DNA of 35,351 bases from Planctomycetaceae bacterium (GTDB lineage Bacteria > Planctomycetota > Planctomycetia > Pirellulales > UBA1268): NCBI GenBank assembly GCA_947449135.1, contig CANFQO010000029.1, positions 1 to 35,351 on the forward strand, in the 5' to 3' direction. The position numbers were made by a program, and so were the translations under genes. This document shows positions 1-7,973 of the stretch, piece after piece; within the stretch, counting starts at the first letter, position 1; every line of letters starts with the position of its first letter. The notes under the pieces are model-generated. The model saw nothing but the letters and a program-made list of their open reading frames with translations, was not told where the DNA came from and ran no database searches.

Positions 1-2
1 AA

Positions 3-143
3 CTGCTGGGCCTGGCCGACATGGTCGAGGTGCTGGAGCCCGACGACATCCGTGACCGGCTGCTCGAGGCCGCACAGCGGATCGCCGCCCTCTACATGTG
101 CCGTCATATCCGCGAATTCGAGGCACTGCGCGTTGGTGGTTGA
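3..143 (+). CDS. WYL-domain transcriptional regulator, C-terminal end (partial)
   Basis: Only the last 46 codons are inside the window; the gene enters from the left edge in the frame that begins at base 3 and stops with TGA at 141-143. The visible tail reads LLGLADMVEVLEPDDIRDRL and then an alpha-helical stretch ending in RIAALY. This is the usual C-terminal extension of WYL-domain DNA-binding regulators (helix-turn-helix followed by a WYL ligand-sensing domain), in which a VEVLEP-type strand precedes the last helix. The helix-turn-helix and WYL core lie outside the window, so the assignment depends on the tail alone. The next gene starts about 100 bases downstream on the same strand. Confidence 0.6.
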   Translation: MLGLADMVEVLEPDDIRDRLLEAAQRIAALYMCRHIREFEALRVGG

Positions 144-245
144 TTCATCTCCTCCGCCCGTCGCCTGCGGGCACCGGGGCGGTGTCGGCCGATCAGGCAG
201 TGGGTTGTACAGCACTGGTTTCACAACATTGGAGTGACATCGCTC

Positions 246-752
246 ATGCGTTGGTTTTGGATCGATCGATACACCGAGTTTGTCCGTTGCCGTCGGGCCC
301 GGGCCGTCAAGGCGGTGACCTTGGCCGAGGAGCATCTGCACGACCACTTCCCTGGTGCGGCGATGATGCCGGCAACACTCGTGCTGGAGGGGATGGCCCA
401 GACGGCAGGCCTGCTTGTTGCCGACGCCCTCGACTACCGGCGGCAGGTCGTGCTCGCCAAGGTGGGGGGCATGCGGCTGGCGTTCGAGGCAGTGCCCGGC
501 GACACGATTGAGTATCTCGCCGAGATCGTGGAGCTCTCAGAGCTGGGATCCGTGGTGAAGGTGACCAGCCGGATCGGCGATCGCGAGCACGGCGAAGCGG
601 AACTCTATTACGGTCATCTCGAAGCGGGCACGACGGTGCCGAAACTATTCAAGAACGATGAGGTAATGCGCTGGCTCGATTCCCTGCGGATCTTCGACGT
701 AGCGGTCAACGAGGACGGCACGCGGGTCATCCGGGGTTCCGGGCCGCCCTAG
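246..752 (+). CDS. FabZ-like 3-hydroxyacyl-ACP dehydratase (hotdog fold)
   Basis: A 168-residue protein of the FabZ/FabA-like hotdog family, which dehydrates beta-hydroxyacyl-ACP in fatty acid or related acyl-chain synthesis in the cytoplasm. The diagnostic segment is HDHFPG followed by MMPATLVLEGMAQTAG: the HFPG histidine and the glutamate of LEGMAQ match the catalytic His/Glu pair. The N-terminus MRWFWIDRYTEF is typical of the planctomycete version. I start at ATG 246, which has GGAG at 231-234; an in-frame GTG at 234 would add four residues. Planctomycetes usually carry several paralogues, so a role in a specialised acyl pathway instead of bulk fatty acid synthesis is possible. The stop codon overlaps the palindromic repeat at 751-837. 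Confidence 0.85.
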   Translation: MRWFWIDRYTEFVRCRRARAVKAVTLAEEHLHDHFPGAAMMPATLVLEGMAQTAGLLVADALDYRRQVVLAKVGGMRLAFEAVPGDTIEYLAEIVELSELGSVVKVTSRIGDREHGEAELYYGHLEAGTTVPKLFKNDEVMRWLDSLRIFDVAVNEDGTRVIRGSGPP

Positions 753-837
753 AAAATGGGGACGGGACTGATTTTCCGTTTAGTTACAAGGTACGTCGGG
801 AGTTGAAAAGGGAAAATCAGTCCCGTCCCCATTTTCT
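751..837. repeat. 27-bp perfect inverted repeat (REP/BIME-like) between convergent genes
   Basis: Arms at 751-777 and 811-837 are exact reverse complements, separated by 33 bases. The core is GGGGACGGGACTGATTTTCC on the left and its complement on the right. Each arm also contains a small inverted repeat (GAAAAT...ATTTTC), so the element is a nested palindrome like a BIME built from two REP units. It begins inside the TAG stop of the FabZ-like gene (750-752) and includes the TGA stop and the last five codons (K-W-G-R-D) of the maltokinase. It can fold into a strong hairpin on either strand, so a bidirectional terminator role is plausible. Mobilisation by a REP-associated tyrosine transposase is an inference from its form; no such transposase is in the window. 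Confidence 0.85.
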
Positions 838-2286
838 TATTTTCTCCTCGATGGCGGCCAGGGGCACGTCGATCCAGTCGGGGCGGTTGTTCAATTCGTA
901 GGCGAGTTCATAGATCGCTTTGTCGAGCTTGAACACCGCCAGCAGGGTGTCGGCAGTCGCGCGGTCAGCTGGCCACCAGGGCTGGTCAGCGGCCACCTCG
1001 CGATAGGCATCGAGGTAGCAGGTCTCCAGCCGCTCGAGATCGTCCGTGGCATACGGCCTGCCCGTCGACTTCGCCACGTGTCGCAGCAGATAGTCGAAGG
1101 ACCGGCACATGCCGGCCACGTCCTTGGCGGCGGAAGTCTTGGCGCGGCGTTCGGTAAGCGATCGGCCCGGCTCTCCCTCGAAGTCGATCACGAGCACCTC
1201 CGAGTGCTCCGCCGCGAGATGCTGGGTGTCGTGCTCCGCCACGAGGACCTGGCCCAGATGGTAGTCGCCGTGAACCCGGATATTGGTGGTGGCGCCGACG
1301 ATGCTCGGCAGACTGTCAAAGCGGCTCATCAGCCTCGACCGCGCCGAGAGCACTGCCGCAAGTCGGGATGCGATCGCCGGCTCGAACTGAGTAAGCCGTG
1401 ATTCGATCAGCGTAAACACCTGCTCTGCATGAGCAGCCATCGCCATCGCTGTGGACTGCCGGCCCGCCGGCACCGTCGACTCTGGCGCGAAGGCCGGGAT
1501 GTCGGGCCGTGCGGCCAGTGCTCGATGCATCTGACCCGTGGCCCGGCCGAGGCCCGCGACGATCGCGAGGACCGTACCGCCGGTTGCACCCGCCAGTTGT
1601 TCTTCAACCGAAGGTGAACTCGAGAGCAGGCCGACGAGCCGGTCCCAGCCGGTCGTGTAGCCCGACTTAAATTCGTGCACCGTGGCAATCGCCGTCGAGC
1701 CGACAGCACGATGGCCGTCTGCGGACACGTATTCCAGCCAGCCGCAGAGCCGGGGTGTGCCTGGCCACGGCGATGCAGCGGCGAAGAAGTCACCAAGTTC
1801 CACCTCCGGCTGGATGCCCTCGCGGCAGCGGCGAAATAGCTTCACGATCCAGCCGGCTGAACGAGATCGCACGACGAACGACGTGTTGGAGGCGTCACCA
1901 CCAATCGGCATCACGTTCAGGGCATCGGTGGGAGGAAAAGCCCCTGCACTTGTTTCTATGCCGCCGACGCGATGGCCAACGATGTTCCCATTCCGTCCGG
2001 CGAGCGAACTCCCTGTAATCGTCATCTCTACCAGCCGGCCTGCCGCGGCCGGCGTGGCTGCGGCGTCGACTCCATCCGGACCGATTACCGCGACATACCT
2101 GGGCGTTGGATCGCGGTCGGCGAGATGAACGTCTGCCAGCACCAGTTGGACCGGGCCGTCAGCCGTAAGCGTGACCCGCTCGTGCAGGATCACACTCCCG
2201 ATCGTCGCCGCCTTGTCTGCGAACCACCGCGCGGTCGGCAGCGACCGGGTCAGGCGGGACGCGATCGTGGCGTCATCGAGCGTCAT
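817..2286 (-). CDS. mak: maltokinase (GlgE pathway)
   Basis: A 489-residue maltokinase (Pep2/Mak family), which phosphorylates maltose with ATP to give maltose-1-phosphate, the substrate of GlgE. It has the aminoglycoside-phosphotransferase-like kinase fold. Residues 339-346 are HGDYHLGQ, with D341 as the likely catalytic base, and residues 368-373 are DFEGEP, the metal-binding motif typical of maltokinases. KDVAGMCRSFDY follows near residue 388, another family signature. The start is ATG 2286, which overlaps the glgE stop as ATGA, so translation is probably coupled; an upstream in-frame start would intrude about 100 bases into glgE. The last five codons and stop come from the 751-837 palindrome. 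No trehalose synthase domain is fused or adjacent. Confidence 0.9.
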   Translation of the reverse strand: MTLDDATIASRLTRSLPTARWFADKAATIGSVILHERVTLTADGPVQLVLADVHLADRDPTPRYVAVIGPDGVDAAATPAAAGRLVEMTITGSSLAGRNGNIVGHRVGGIETSAGAFPPTDALNVMPIGGDASNTSFVVRSRSAGWIVKLFRRCREGIQPEVELGDFFAAASPWPGTPRLCGWLEYVSADGHRAVGSTAIATVHEFKSGYTTGWDRLVGLLSSSPSVEEQLAGATGGTVLAIVAGLGRATGQMHRALAARPDIPAFAPESTVPAGRQSTAMAMAAHAEQVFTLIESRLTQFEPAIASRLAAVLSARSRLMSRFDSLPSIVGATTNIRVHGDYHLGQVLVAEHDTQHLAAEHSEVLVIDFEGEPGRSLTERRAKTSAAKDVAGMCRSFDYLLRHVAKSTGRPYATDDLERLETCYLDAYREVAADQPWWPADRATADTLLAVFKLDKAIYELAYELNNRPDWIDVPLAAIEEKIRKWGRD

Positions 2287-4259
2287 GCCGCTGGCGTCTC
2301 TGGAGTTGTGGTGGCCACCGGGGAGAGCCGAAACACCCGCACAGGCTCTTCGGGAGTGCACGTAATCCGGATAGCGTCGATCGCCCACTCCTGCTCGGTA
2401 TCATCGAGCAGGTCGTGTGCCGTGAGGGCTGTGACCGCCTCGAAATCGAGTGAGGTGCGTCCAAGCGTGAGTCTGGCCTGCCGCGGCTCGTGTGGCTGCA
2501 TGTTGACCACCACGAGCACGCGGTTGCCGCTGAGCGGATCGTGCCGGCACCAGGCCAGGAGGTGCGGGTCGTCGATTTCCTGAATGAGCGGCGGCCGCAC
2601 GCGAGCCAGGCTCGGCTCAGCACGGCGGATCTCGTTCAGGCAGCGGATGAAGGGGGCCAGGCTGTCGGGGCTGTCGAGGTTCCACCGTTTGATCTCGTAT
2701 TTCTCGGAGTCGAGATATTCCTCACTGCCGGGCTCCCGCGGAGTCGCCTCGAGCAGTTCCATCGCCGGCCCGTAGATGCCCCAGTTGCCGACGGAGAGCG
2801 CTGCCAGCGCCAGCCGCACGAGAAACATCGGGCGGCCACCCTGCTGAAGCGTCTCGTGGAGGATATCGGGGGTGTTTGGCCAGAAATTCGGCCGGAAGAA
2901 ATCCGCGATCGGTGGCGTGGTCACCTCGGCCAGATAGTCGGCTGTCTCCTGCTTCTCCGTCCGCCATGTGAAATAGGTGTAGGACTGCGTGAAGCCGAGC
3001 TTGCCGAGCCGATACATCGTCTTCGGTCGCGTGAAGGCTTCCGCCAGAAAGAGCACATCGGAGTGCGTGCGGTGAATGTCGGCGATCAGCCATTCCCAGA
3101 AGGCGAACGGCTTCGTGTGTGGGTTGTCGACGCGAAAGATCCGCACGCCCTTTTCCACCCAGAACCGCACGACGCCCCCGAGCGCCTCCCAGAGCTGCCG
3201 CCACTGCTCGCACTGGAAGTCGAAGGGGACGATGTCCTGGTATTTCTTGGGAGGGTTCTCCGCGTATTGGATCGTGCCGTCGGCCCGGTGACGAAACCAT
3301 TCCGGGTGTTCCCTCACCCATGGATGGTCGGGCGAGCACTGCACCGCGAGGTCGAGGGCCAGTTCGATGCCGAACGTTTCGGCCCGTTGCCGGAGCTGCT
3401 CGAAATCCTCGAACGAGCCGAGCTGTGGATGGATCGAGGTGTGGCCGCCGTCGACACTGCCGATGCCCCATGGACTGCCAACGTCGTTGCTTGCGGCGTC
3501 GAGGCCGTTGTTGCGTCCCTTGCGAAAGGCCTGGCCAATCGGGTGGATCGGCGTCATGTAGAGCACATCGAAGCCGAGCCAGCGGATGTAGTCGAGACGA
3601 TCAGCCAGATCGGAGAGCGTGCCATGTTCTCCAGCGATGCGGCCCCATGATCTGGGAAACACCTCGTACCAGCTGCTGAACCGGGCACGGGCACGGTCGA
3701 CCCAAATGGGCCGCGGCTGGTCGAGCCGCGTTTCGTCCCGCCGGTCGGCGTAGAGCGTCATGAGCTCCCGCAAGCGGTCGCTATGGACGACGTCCTTCCA
3801 GGACGGCAAGCGGAGCTTGATGGCGAACTGCTCGATCTCTACGGCGATCCCCGCGGGGGCGGAATGGGCCGCAGCGGCCACGATCTGACTGCCGGCGATG
3901 AGTTCGACCTGCAGGTTGTCGCCAGCCTGCTCACGGCGGCCGAGATCGCGAAGCCATGTGGCGAATGTGTCGATGCGGGCTGTGATAAAAAAGTGCCAGA
4001 GTCCGATCCGATCGGCGATAAACGATGCCTTCCAGAGATCGTTGCCCTCGCACGCCATCGGCATCACGGTCCACTGGCCCGTCTCGCCATGCCGCACGTG
4101 CAACCGACAGTCGAGTTCCTCATGGCCATCGCAGATGATGTCGGCCTCGACTACCACCTCGTCGCCCCGGACCCGCTTGACGGCGAAGCGACCGCCATCG
4201 ACATCGGGGCCCACGCGATCGATCGCCACGCGGCGTCTGAGTTGGTTGGATAGTTCCAT
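2283..4259 (-). CDS. glgE: GlgE, alpha-1,4-glucan:maltose-1-phosphate maltosyltransferase
   Basis: A 658-residue GH13 maltosyltransferase that extends alpha-1,4-glucan by maltosyl units from maltose-1-phosphate. The N-terminal part (about 1-130) is the beta-sandwich domain seen in GlgE (DUF3416-like), followed by the (beta/alpha)8 barrel from about residue 190. GVRIFRVDNPHTKPFAFWEW places the catalytic nucleophile at D378, and FLAEAF places the acid/base at E407. VLYMTPIHPIG and GSVDGGHTSIHPQLGS are further GlgE hallmarks. Its length matches the family. ATG 4259 is preceded by GGAAGG at a short distance. It is the first gene of a two-gene unit with the maltokinase and is divergent from the esterase at 4349, so a promoter should lie in 4260-4348. 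Confidence 0.95.
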   Translation of the reverse strand: MELSNQLRRRVAIDRVGPDVDGGRFAVKRVRGDEVVVEADIICDGHEELDCRLHVRHGETGQWTVMPMACEGNDLWKASFIADRIGLWHFFITARIDTFATWLRDLGRREQAGDNLQVELIAGSQIVAAAAHSAPAGIAVEIEQFAIKLRLPSWKDVVHSDRLRELMTLYADRRDETRLDQPRPIWVDRARARFSSWYEVFPRSWGRIAGEHGTLSDLADRLDYIRWLGFDVLYMTPIHPIGQAFRKGRNNGLDAASNDVGSPWGIGSVDGGHTSIHPQLGSFEDFEQLRQRAETFGIELALDLAVQCSPDHPWVREHPEWFRHRADGTIQYAENPPKKYQDIVPFDFQCEQWRQLWEALGGVVRFWVEKGVRIFRVDNPHTKPFAFWEWLIADIHRTHSDVLFLAEAFTRPKTMYRLGKLGFTQSYTYFTWRTEKQETADYLAEVTTPPIADFFRPNFWPNTPDILHETLQQGGRPMFLVRLALAALSVGNWGIYGPAMELLEATPREPGSEEYLDSEKYEIKRWNLDSPDSLAPFIRCLNEIRRAEPSLARVRPPLIQEIDDPHLLAWCRHDPLSGNRVLVVVNMQPHEPRQARLTLGRTSLDFEAVTALTAHDLLDDTEQEWAIDAIRITCTPEEPVRVFRLSPVATTTPETPAA

Positions 4260-4348
4260 GAATCCTTCCGGCTTGGGTACTCATGCTGTTGTTCTGTGTC
4301 GCGAAAGTGTAGGAATGACGGCGTAAAAACGCGACAGCAGCGACTGCC

Positions 4349-5254
4349 ATGACTGACCGAGAGCCGATGTTCAGCACGATTGCCTGCGATGTCCCGGTGG
4401 GGTCGCGGCAGCGCACCGCCACGGCCTGCGTGCCGGTGGTGCCACCTCCGGCGGCGGGCTGGCCGCTCGTGCTGGCGTTTCACGGCGGCCAGAGCCATCC
4501 GGAGCTGATGCGACGGTTTTCGGGGCTCGACGCGTTGGCAGCCTCCGGTCGTGCGGTAGTCGTTTTTCCCGCCGGGACCGGCTCCCGGGAGGGACTCTTC
4601 ACCTGGAACGGCGGCAACTGCTGCGGCGAGGCGCGGGCCGACGACTCGGATGACGTGGGGTTTGTTGCCGCGATTATCGACGCGATCGTAGCCCGGCTGC
4701 CGATTGATTCGCACCGGGTGCATGCCACGGGCATGTCGAACGGGGCGATGATGGCCTACCGTGTGGGGGCGGAACTCGCCGACCGGATCGCGTCGATCGC
4801 ACCGGTGGCCGGCCCGCTGGCGCTGGCCTCGATCACGCCCTCGCGACCGGTGCCCGTGCTGCATTTCCACGGCACGCTCGACCAGTTCACGCCATTGGAC
4901 GGGGGCGTGGGACGGCGAAGCATCACCCGGGTGTCGCATCGGCCTGTGATCGAGGGTCTCCTCGAATGGGTGCACGCGAATGGGTGCGATTCGGAGCATG
5001 CACGCGAACCCATCCCCTGCTCCGACGAAGGGATCACGGTCGAGCGTCTGCGCTGGGGCCGCAGCGGATCAAATCCGACGGCGGAGGTCGGCGAGGTCGT
5101 CTTCTACCGGATCGCCGGTGGTGGCCATACCTGGCCCGGTCGGCGGCCGGATTCGTTCTTCCTGGGCCCCTCGGCCCTCTCGCTCGACGCCAATACGATC
5201 ATCTGGGAGTTCTTCGAGCGGCATCCGCGCTCCCAGTTGCGGGAACGGGGTTAG
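4349..5254 (+). CDS. PHB depolymerase/LpqC-type alpha/beta-hydrolase esterase
   Basis: A 301-residue alpha/beta hydrolase of the LpqC/polyhydroxybutyrate-depolymerase group (COG3509), which also contains feruloyl-esterase-like enzymes. The catalytic triad is visible: S130 in GMSNGAMM (GxSxG), D178 in HFHGTLDQFTP and H260 in GGGHTWPG. LAFHGG near residue 43 supplies the oxyanion hole, and WNGGNCCG is a family-specific loop with a cysteine pair. There is no clear signal peptide from ATG 4349, so it may be cytoplasmic or use an atypical export route; a second ATG lies six codons further in. The true substrate cannot be told from the sequence. It is followed 53 bases later by a FAH-family gene on the same strand. 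Confidence 0.8.
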   Translation: MTDREPMFSTIACDVPVGSRQRTATACVPVVPPPAAGWPLVLAFHGGQSHPELMRRFSGLDALAASGRAVVVFPAGTGSREGLFTWNGGNCCGEARADDSDDVGFVAAIIDAIVARLPIDSHRVHATGMSNGAMMAYRVGAELADRIASIAPVAGPLALASITPSRPVPVLHFHGTLDQFTPLDGGVGRRSITRVSHRPVIEGLLEWVHANGCDSEHAREPIPCSDEGITVERLRWGRSGSNPTAEVGEVVFYRIAGGGHTWPGRRPDSFFLGPSALSLDANTIIWEFFERHPRSQLRERG

Positions 5255-5307
5255 GAACGTCATCCTGTGGTCGTATCGCTCAAAAAAGGTCGCGGAGAAA
5301 TCAGCCT

Positions 5308-6159
5308 GTGAAGCTCATTCGGTTTGGAACACGCGGTGCCGAGAAGCCGGGCCTTGTCGCGGCGGATGGCACCATCAGGGACTGCTCGGCGCACGTGACC
5401 GACTACGACCATGCGTTCTTCGCCGGCGGCGGACTGGAGCGACTTCGGGCAGTGGCGGCACGCGCCGACGTGCTGCCCGCCGCCCCCGTCGGCGTGCGGG
5501 TCGGTGCGCCGATTGCCCGGCCCAGAAACGTGTTTGCAATCGGTCTCAACTACTCAGACCACGCCAAGGAGACCGGTGCCGCAGTGCCGGCCGAGCCGAT
5601 CCTGTTCATGAAGGCCACCAGTGCCGTCTGCGGCCCCTATGATCCGATCCTCATTCCTCGCGGCAGCGAGAAGACCGACTGGGAGGTGGAATTGGGCATC
5701 GTGATCGGCCGCGACGCCCGCTACCTGCCCTCGAAGGAGGCCGCCCACGGCGTGATCGCGGGCTACTGCGTGGCCAACGACGTCTCGGAGCGGGCATTCC
5801 AGATCGAGCGGGGCGGCCAGTGGAGCAAGGGCAAGTCGAGTGAAAACTTTCTCCCGCTGGGGCCCTGGCTCGTGACCGCCGACGAAGTTCCCCAGCCGCA
5901 GAGCCTCGGCCTCTCGCTCGATGTCAACGGCCGACGTCGGCAGACCGGCAACTCGTCCACGATGATTTTCGATGTCTGGCAGATCGTGCACTACCTCTCG
6001 CAATTTCTTCTGCTTGAAGCAGGCGACCTCATCATCACCGGCACGCCGCCCGGCGTCGGGATGGGCTGCAAGCCGCCGGAATATCTGAAGGTGGGAGACG
6101 TCGTCGAGTTGAGCATCGACGGCCTTGGCTGCCAGCAAAGCGTCTGCCAGCAGGCATGA
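5308..6159 (+). CDS. fumarylacetoacetate hydrolase family protein
   Basis: A 283-residue member of the FAH superfamily (COG0179), which cleaves or hydrates 2-oxo or 2,4-diketo acids with a divalent metal. The metal site is visible as DWEVELGIVIG (E126, E128) with a later aspartate in VANDVSERAFQ (D158). NVFAIGLNYSDHAKE and ITGTPPGVGMG are standard family blocks. I choose GTG 5308 because GGAG at 5294-5297 is 10 bases upstream and the protein then begins KLIRFGTRG, the normal FAH-like N-terminus; the longer open frame upstream overlaps the esterase and is not coding. Candidate activities are 2,4-diketo-3-deoxy-sugar-acid hydrolase or 2-oxohept-3-enedioate hydratase; neighbours do not decide between them. 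Confidence 0.88.
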   Translation: MKLIRFGTRGAEKPGLVAADGTIRDCSAHVTDYDHAFFAGGGLERLRAVAARADVLPAAPVGVRVGAPIARPRNVFAIGLNYSDHAKETGAAVPAEPILFMKATSAVCGPYDPILIPRGSEKTDWEVELGIVIGRDARYLPSKEAAHGVIAGYCVANDVSERAFQIERGGQWSKGKSSENFLPLGPWLVTADEVPQPQSLGLSLDVNGRRRQTGNSSTMIFDVWQIVHYLSQFLLLEAGDLIITGTPPGVGMGCKPPEYLKVGDVVELSIDGLGCQQSVCQQA

Positions 6160-6184
6160 GGCATCGCGTCGCGAGACGATGGCC

Positions 6185-7900
6185 TTAGGCGGCGGCCCGC
6201 ATAAGTGCCGGTGATGCGGTCGGTTCGGCAGAGGTGTCGCAGCCACAGTCGCGGATCACGTCCATCATCGTCAGGAGCACCTCCTCGCGGATGGCGAGGT
6301 GCTCGTCGTCGTCGCTGGTCAGTGCGACGGCCGAGACATCCACGCTGATGGCGCTGGGTGTGGCCGATGCTAGCCTTGCGTTGGCGGGCTCGTTGGCCAG
6401 CCGTTTGTGATCCACGAGCACCCGCTGCAGGCGATCGAGTAGCTTCCGCAATGTGCGCGGGGCAATGTTGGGCTGCAACGTGAGTGTGAAGGCGAGCGGG
6501 ATGTGGTCGCGCTGCGTGTAGTTCACGAGTTGCATCTTCGCAAACTCCGCATTGGGCACGGAGATCACCGAGCGGTCGGCGCCGCGGATCCGCGTTGACC
6601 GCAGGCCGATTCTCTCCACATGACCGCGAACCGAGCCAAACTGGCAGTCGTCGCCTATCCGCACGGGCTTGTCGGTGAAGATCACGATTCCGGCGATGAG
6701 GTTTTCGATCGTGTATTGCGAGGCGAGCGCCACCGCGAGGCCGCCCGCGCCAAGCCCGGCCATCAGCGGCGTCACGGGGATGCCGATCGAGTCGGCGGCG
6801 TTGAGGAGAATCCAGGCGATCAGGATGAACGTCGATACCTTACCGGCCAGCCGAATGAGCTGGCTGTCGACCGCCTCCGGCCGGAGTCCCTTGGCGTTGA
6901 TCAGCAGATCACACAGCCATGACATCGCTACCAGCACGCCGCCAAGCACGCCCACCAGCATCACGACATGCAGACCGATCTTGATCGCGAGCAGTTTGTC
7001 GCCGGTGATGCGGATCTGGTAGGTCAGCAGCGTGTCGCTGGCCACACTGACGGCAACCAGCACGGCCGGGAACAGGAGCCGGCCCGCGAAATCCCTGGTC
7101 CGCACGCCGTCGGCGTGCACGCGTCGCCTCCAGGCACGCCGCACCAGCGAGAATGAACCCAGGAACACAAGCGTCATGGCGATCCATTGCCAGACCGTCT
7201 CGCCGAGGATCCGCATGTGGGCCCACGCAGGCAATCCGCGGATCAGCGACTCGGGGATCATCCAGCCGCCGAGGGTGACGTAGGCCTCATGCAGGCCTGG
7301 ACTGCCGGCATCAGCACGGTACGGGATGTGGCGGACGAGGTCGTAGAACCGCTCGGCCTGAGCCACAGTCTCCGCGCTGAAGATAAAGTCGCCTTCCCGC
7401 GGGCCGTCTGCGATTCGAGAGAGGGTGATCTCGGTGCCGGGGAGCCGCCAACGCTTGAGTCCGGCGGCCTTGACGGCGGCGGCATCGGGAATCTCATCGG
7501 CGGGCGGCAGAGGAACGCGGTCGAGCACTTCCTTCAGGCAGACAATCGCCTGACGGCTCTCGGAATCGACCAACGACGAGGCGATGCCCGAGAGGTCGAG
7601 GCATGTCACCGTCTGCATGAGCAGCCGTCGAGTCTCCAGCCGTTCCTTGAGTGTGTGCGTTTTGGCCGTGAAGTTGGCGTTGATGCGGTCGACGGTGTCA
7701 CAGAAGCTTCGCAGTGTGGCGCGGGGGCTGGACGTATCGAGTGGAGCCAGTGGGTTGCTGGCGGCAGCGGCGGTCGGTCCGGCGTTGATCTCGCCGTCGG
7801 CCCAGATGACACCCCGTTGCAGTGACAGCACGACCAGCGGCGTCAGGACCATGATCCTGAACCAATCCGGGAGGCGATGTCTCGGCGGGAGTGACAGCAC
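6185..7900 (-). CDS. MscS-family mechanosensitive ion channel
   Basis: A 571-residue small-conductance mechanosensitive channel with a long N-terminal extension. A signal-like hydrophobic segment (about 13-30) is followed by about 200 mostly soluble residues, probably periplasmic, then transmembrane segments near 236-253, 272-293, 303-333 and 354-370. The pore helix and beta domain begin at LMAGLGAGGLAVALASQYTI (379-398), with KPVRIGD at 411-417 and SVPNAEF near 447, all standard MscS motifs. The start is GTG 7900, with ATG 7852 as an alternative; neither has a strong ribosome binding site. The gene is convergent with the FAH gene, 25 bases apart. It likely releases osmolytes on hypo-osmotic shock. 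Confidence 0.88.
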   Translation of the reverse strand: MLSLPPRHRLPDWFRIMVLTPLVVLSLQRGVIWADGEINAGPTAAAASNPLAPLDTSSPRATLRSFCDTVDRINANFTAKTHTLKERLETRRLLMQTVTCLDLSGIASSLVDSESRQAIVCLKEVLDRVPLPPADEIPDAAAVKAAGLKRWRLPGTEITLSRIADGPREGDFIFSAETVAQAERFYDLVRHIPYRADAGSPGLHEAYVTLGGWMIPESLIRGLPAWAHMRILGETVWQWIAMTLVFLGSFSLVRRAWRRRVHADGVRTRDFAGRLLFPAVLVAVSVASDTLLTYQIRITGDKLLAIKIGLHVVMLVGVLGGVLVAMSWLCDLLINAKGLRPEAVDSQLIRLAGKVSTFILIAWILLNAADSIGIPVTPLMAGLGAGGLAVALASQYTIENLIAGIVIFTDKPVRIGDDCQFGSVRGHVERIGLRSTRIRGADRSVISVPNAEFAKMQLVNYTQRDHIPLAFTLTLQPNIAPRTLRKLLDRLQRVLVDHKRLANEPANARLASATPSAISVDVSAVALTSDDDEHLAIREEVLLTMMDVIRDCGCDTSAEPTASPALMRAAA

Positions 7901-7973
7901 GGCGGGCTCTGTGGGGGCTGGGGCTTCTGGGGGCGGGAGAAATAGCAGGAGCCTGTTTTCCGGGCAAGCCCGT

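Noticed and set aside
2490-3650. 386-codon open frame antisense to glgE
   Set aside because: Mirror frame of a high-GC gene; its composition is Arg/Glu/Val-rich without any motif, and glgE on the other strand is unambiguous.
6160-6184. Small hairpin CGTC-GCGA-GACG between the FAH and MscS genes
   Set aside because: Only four base pairs extend without mismatch, so it is too weak to call a terminator.
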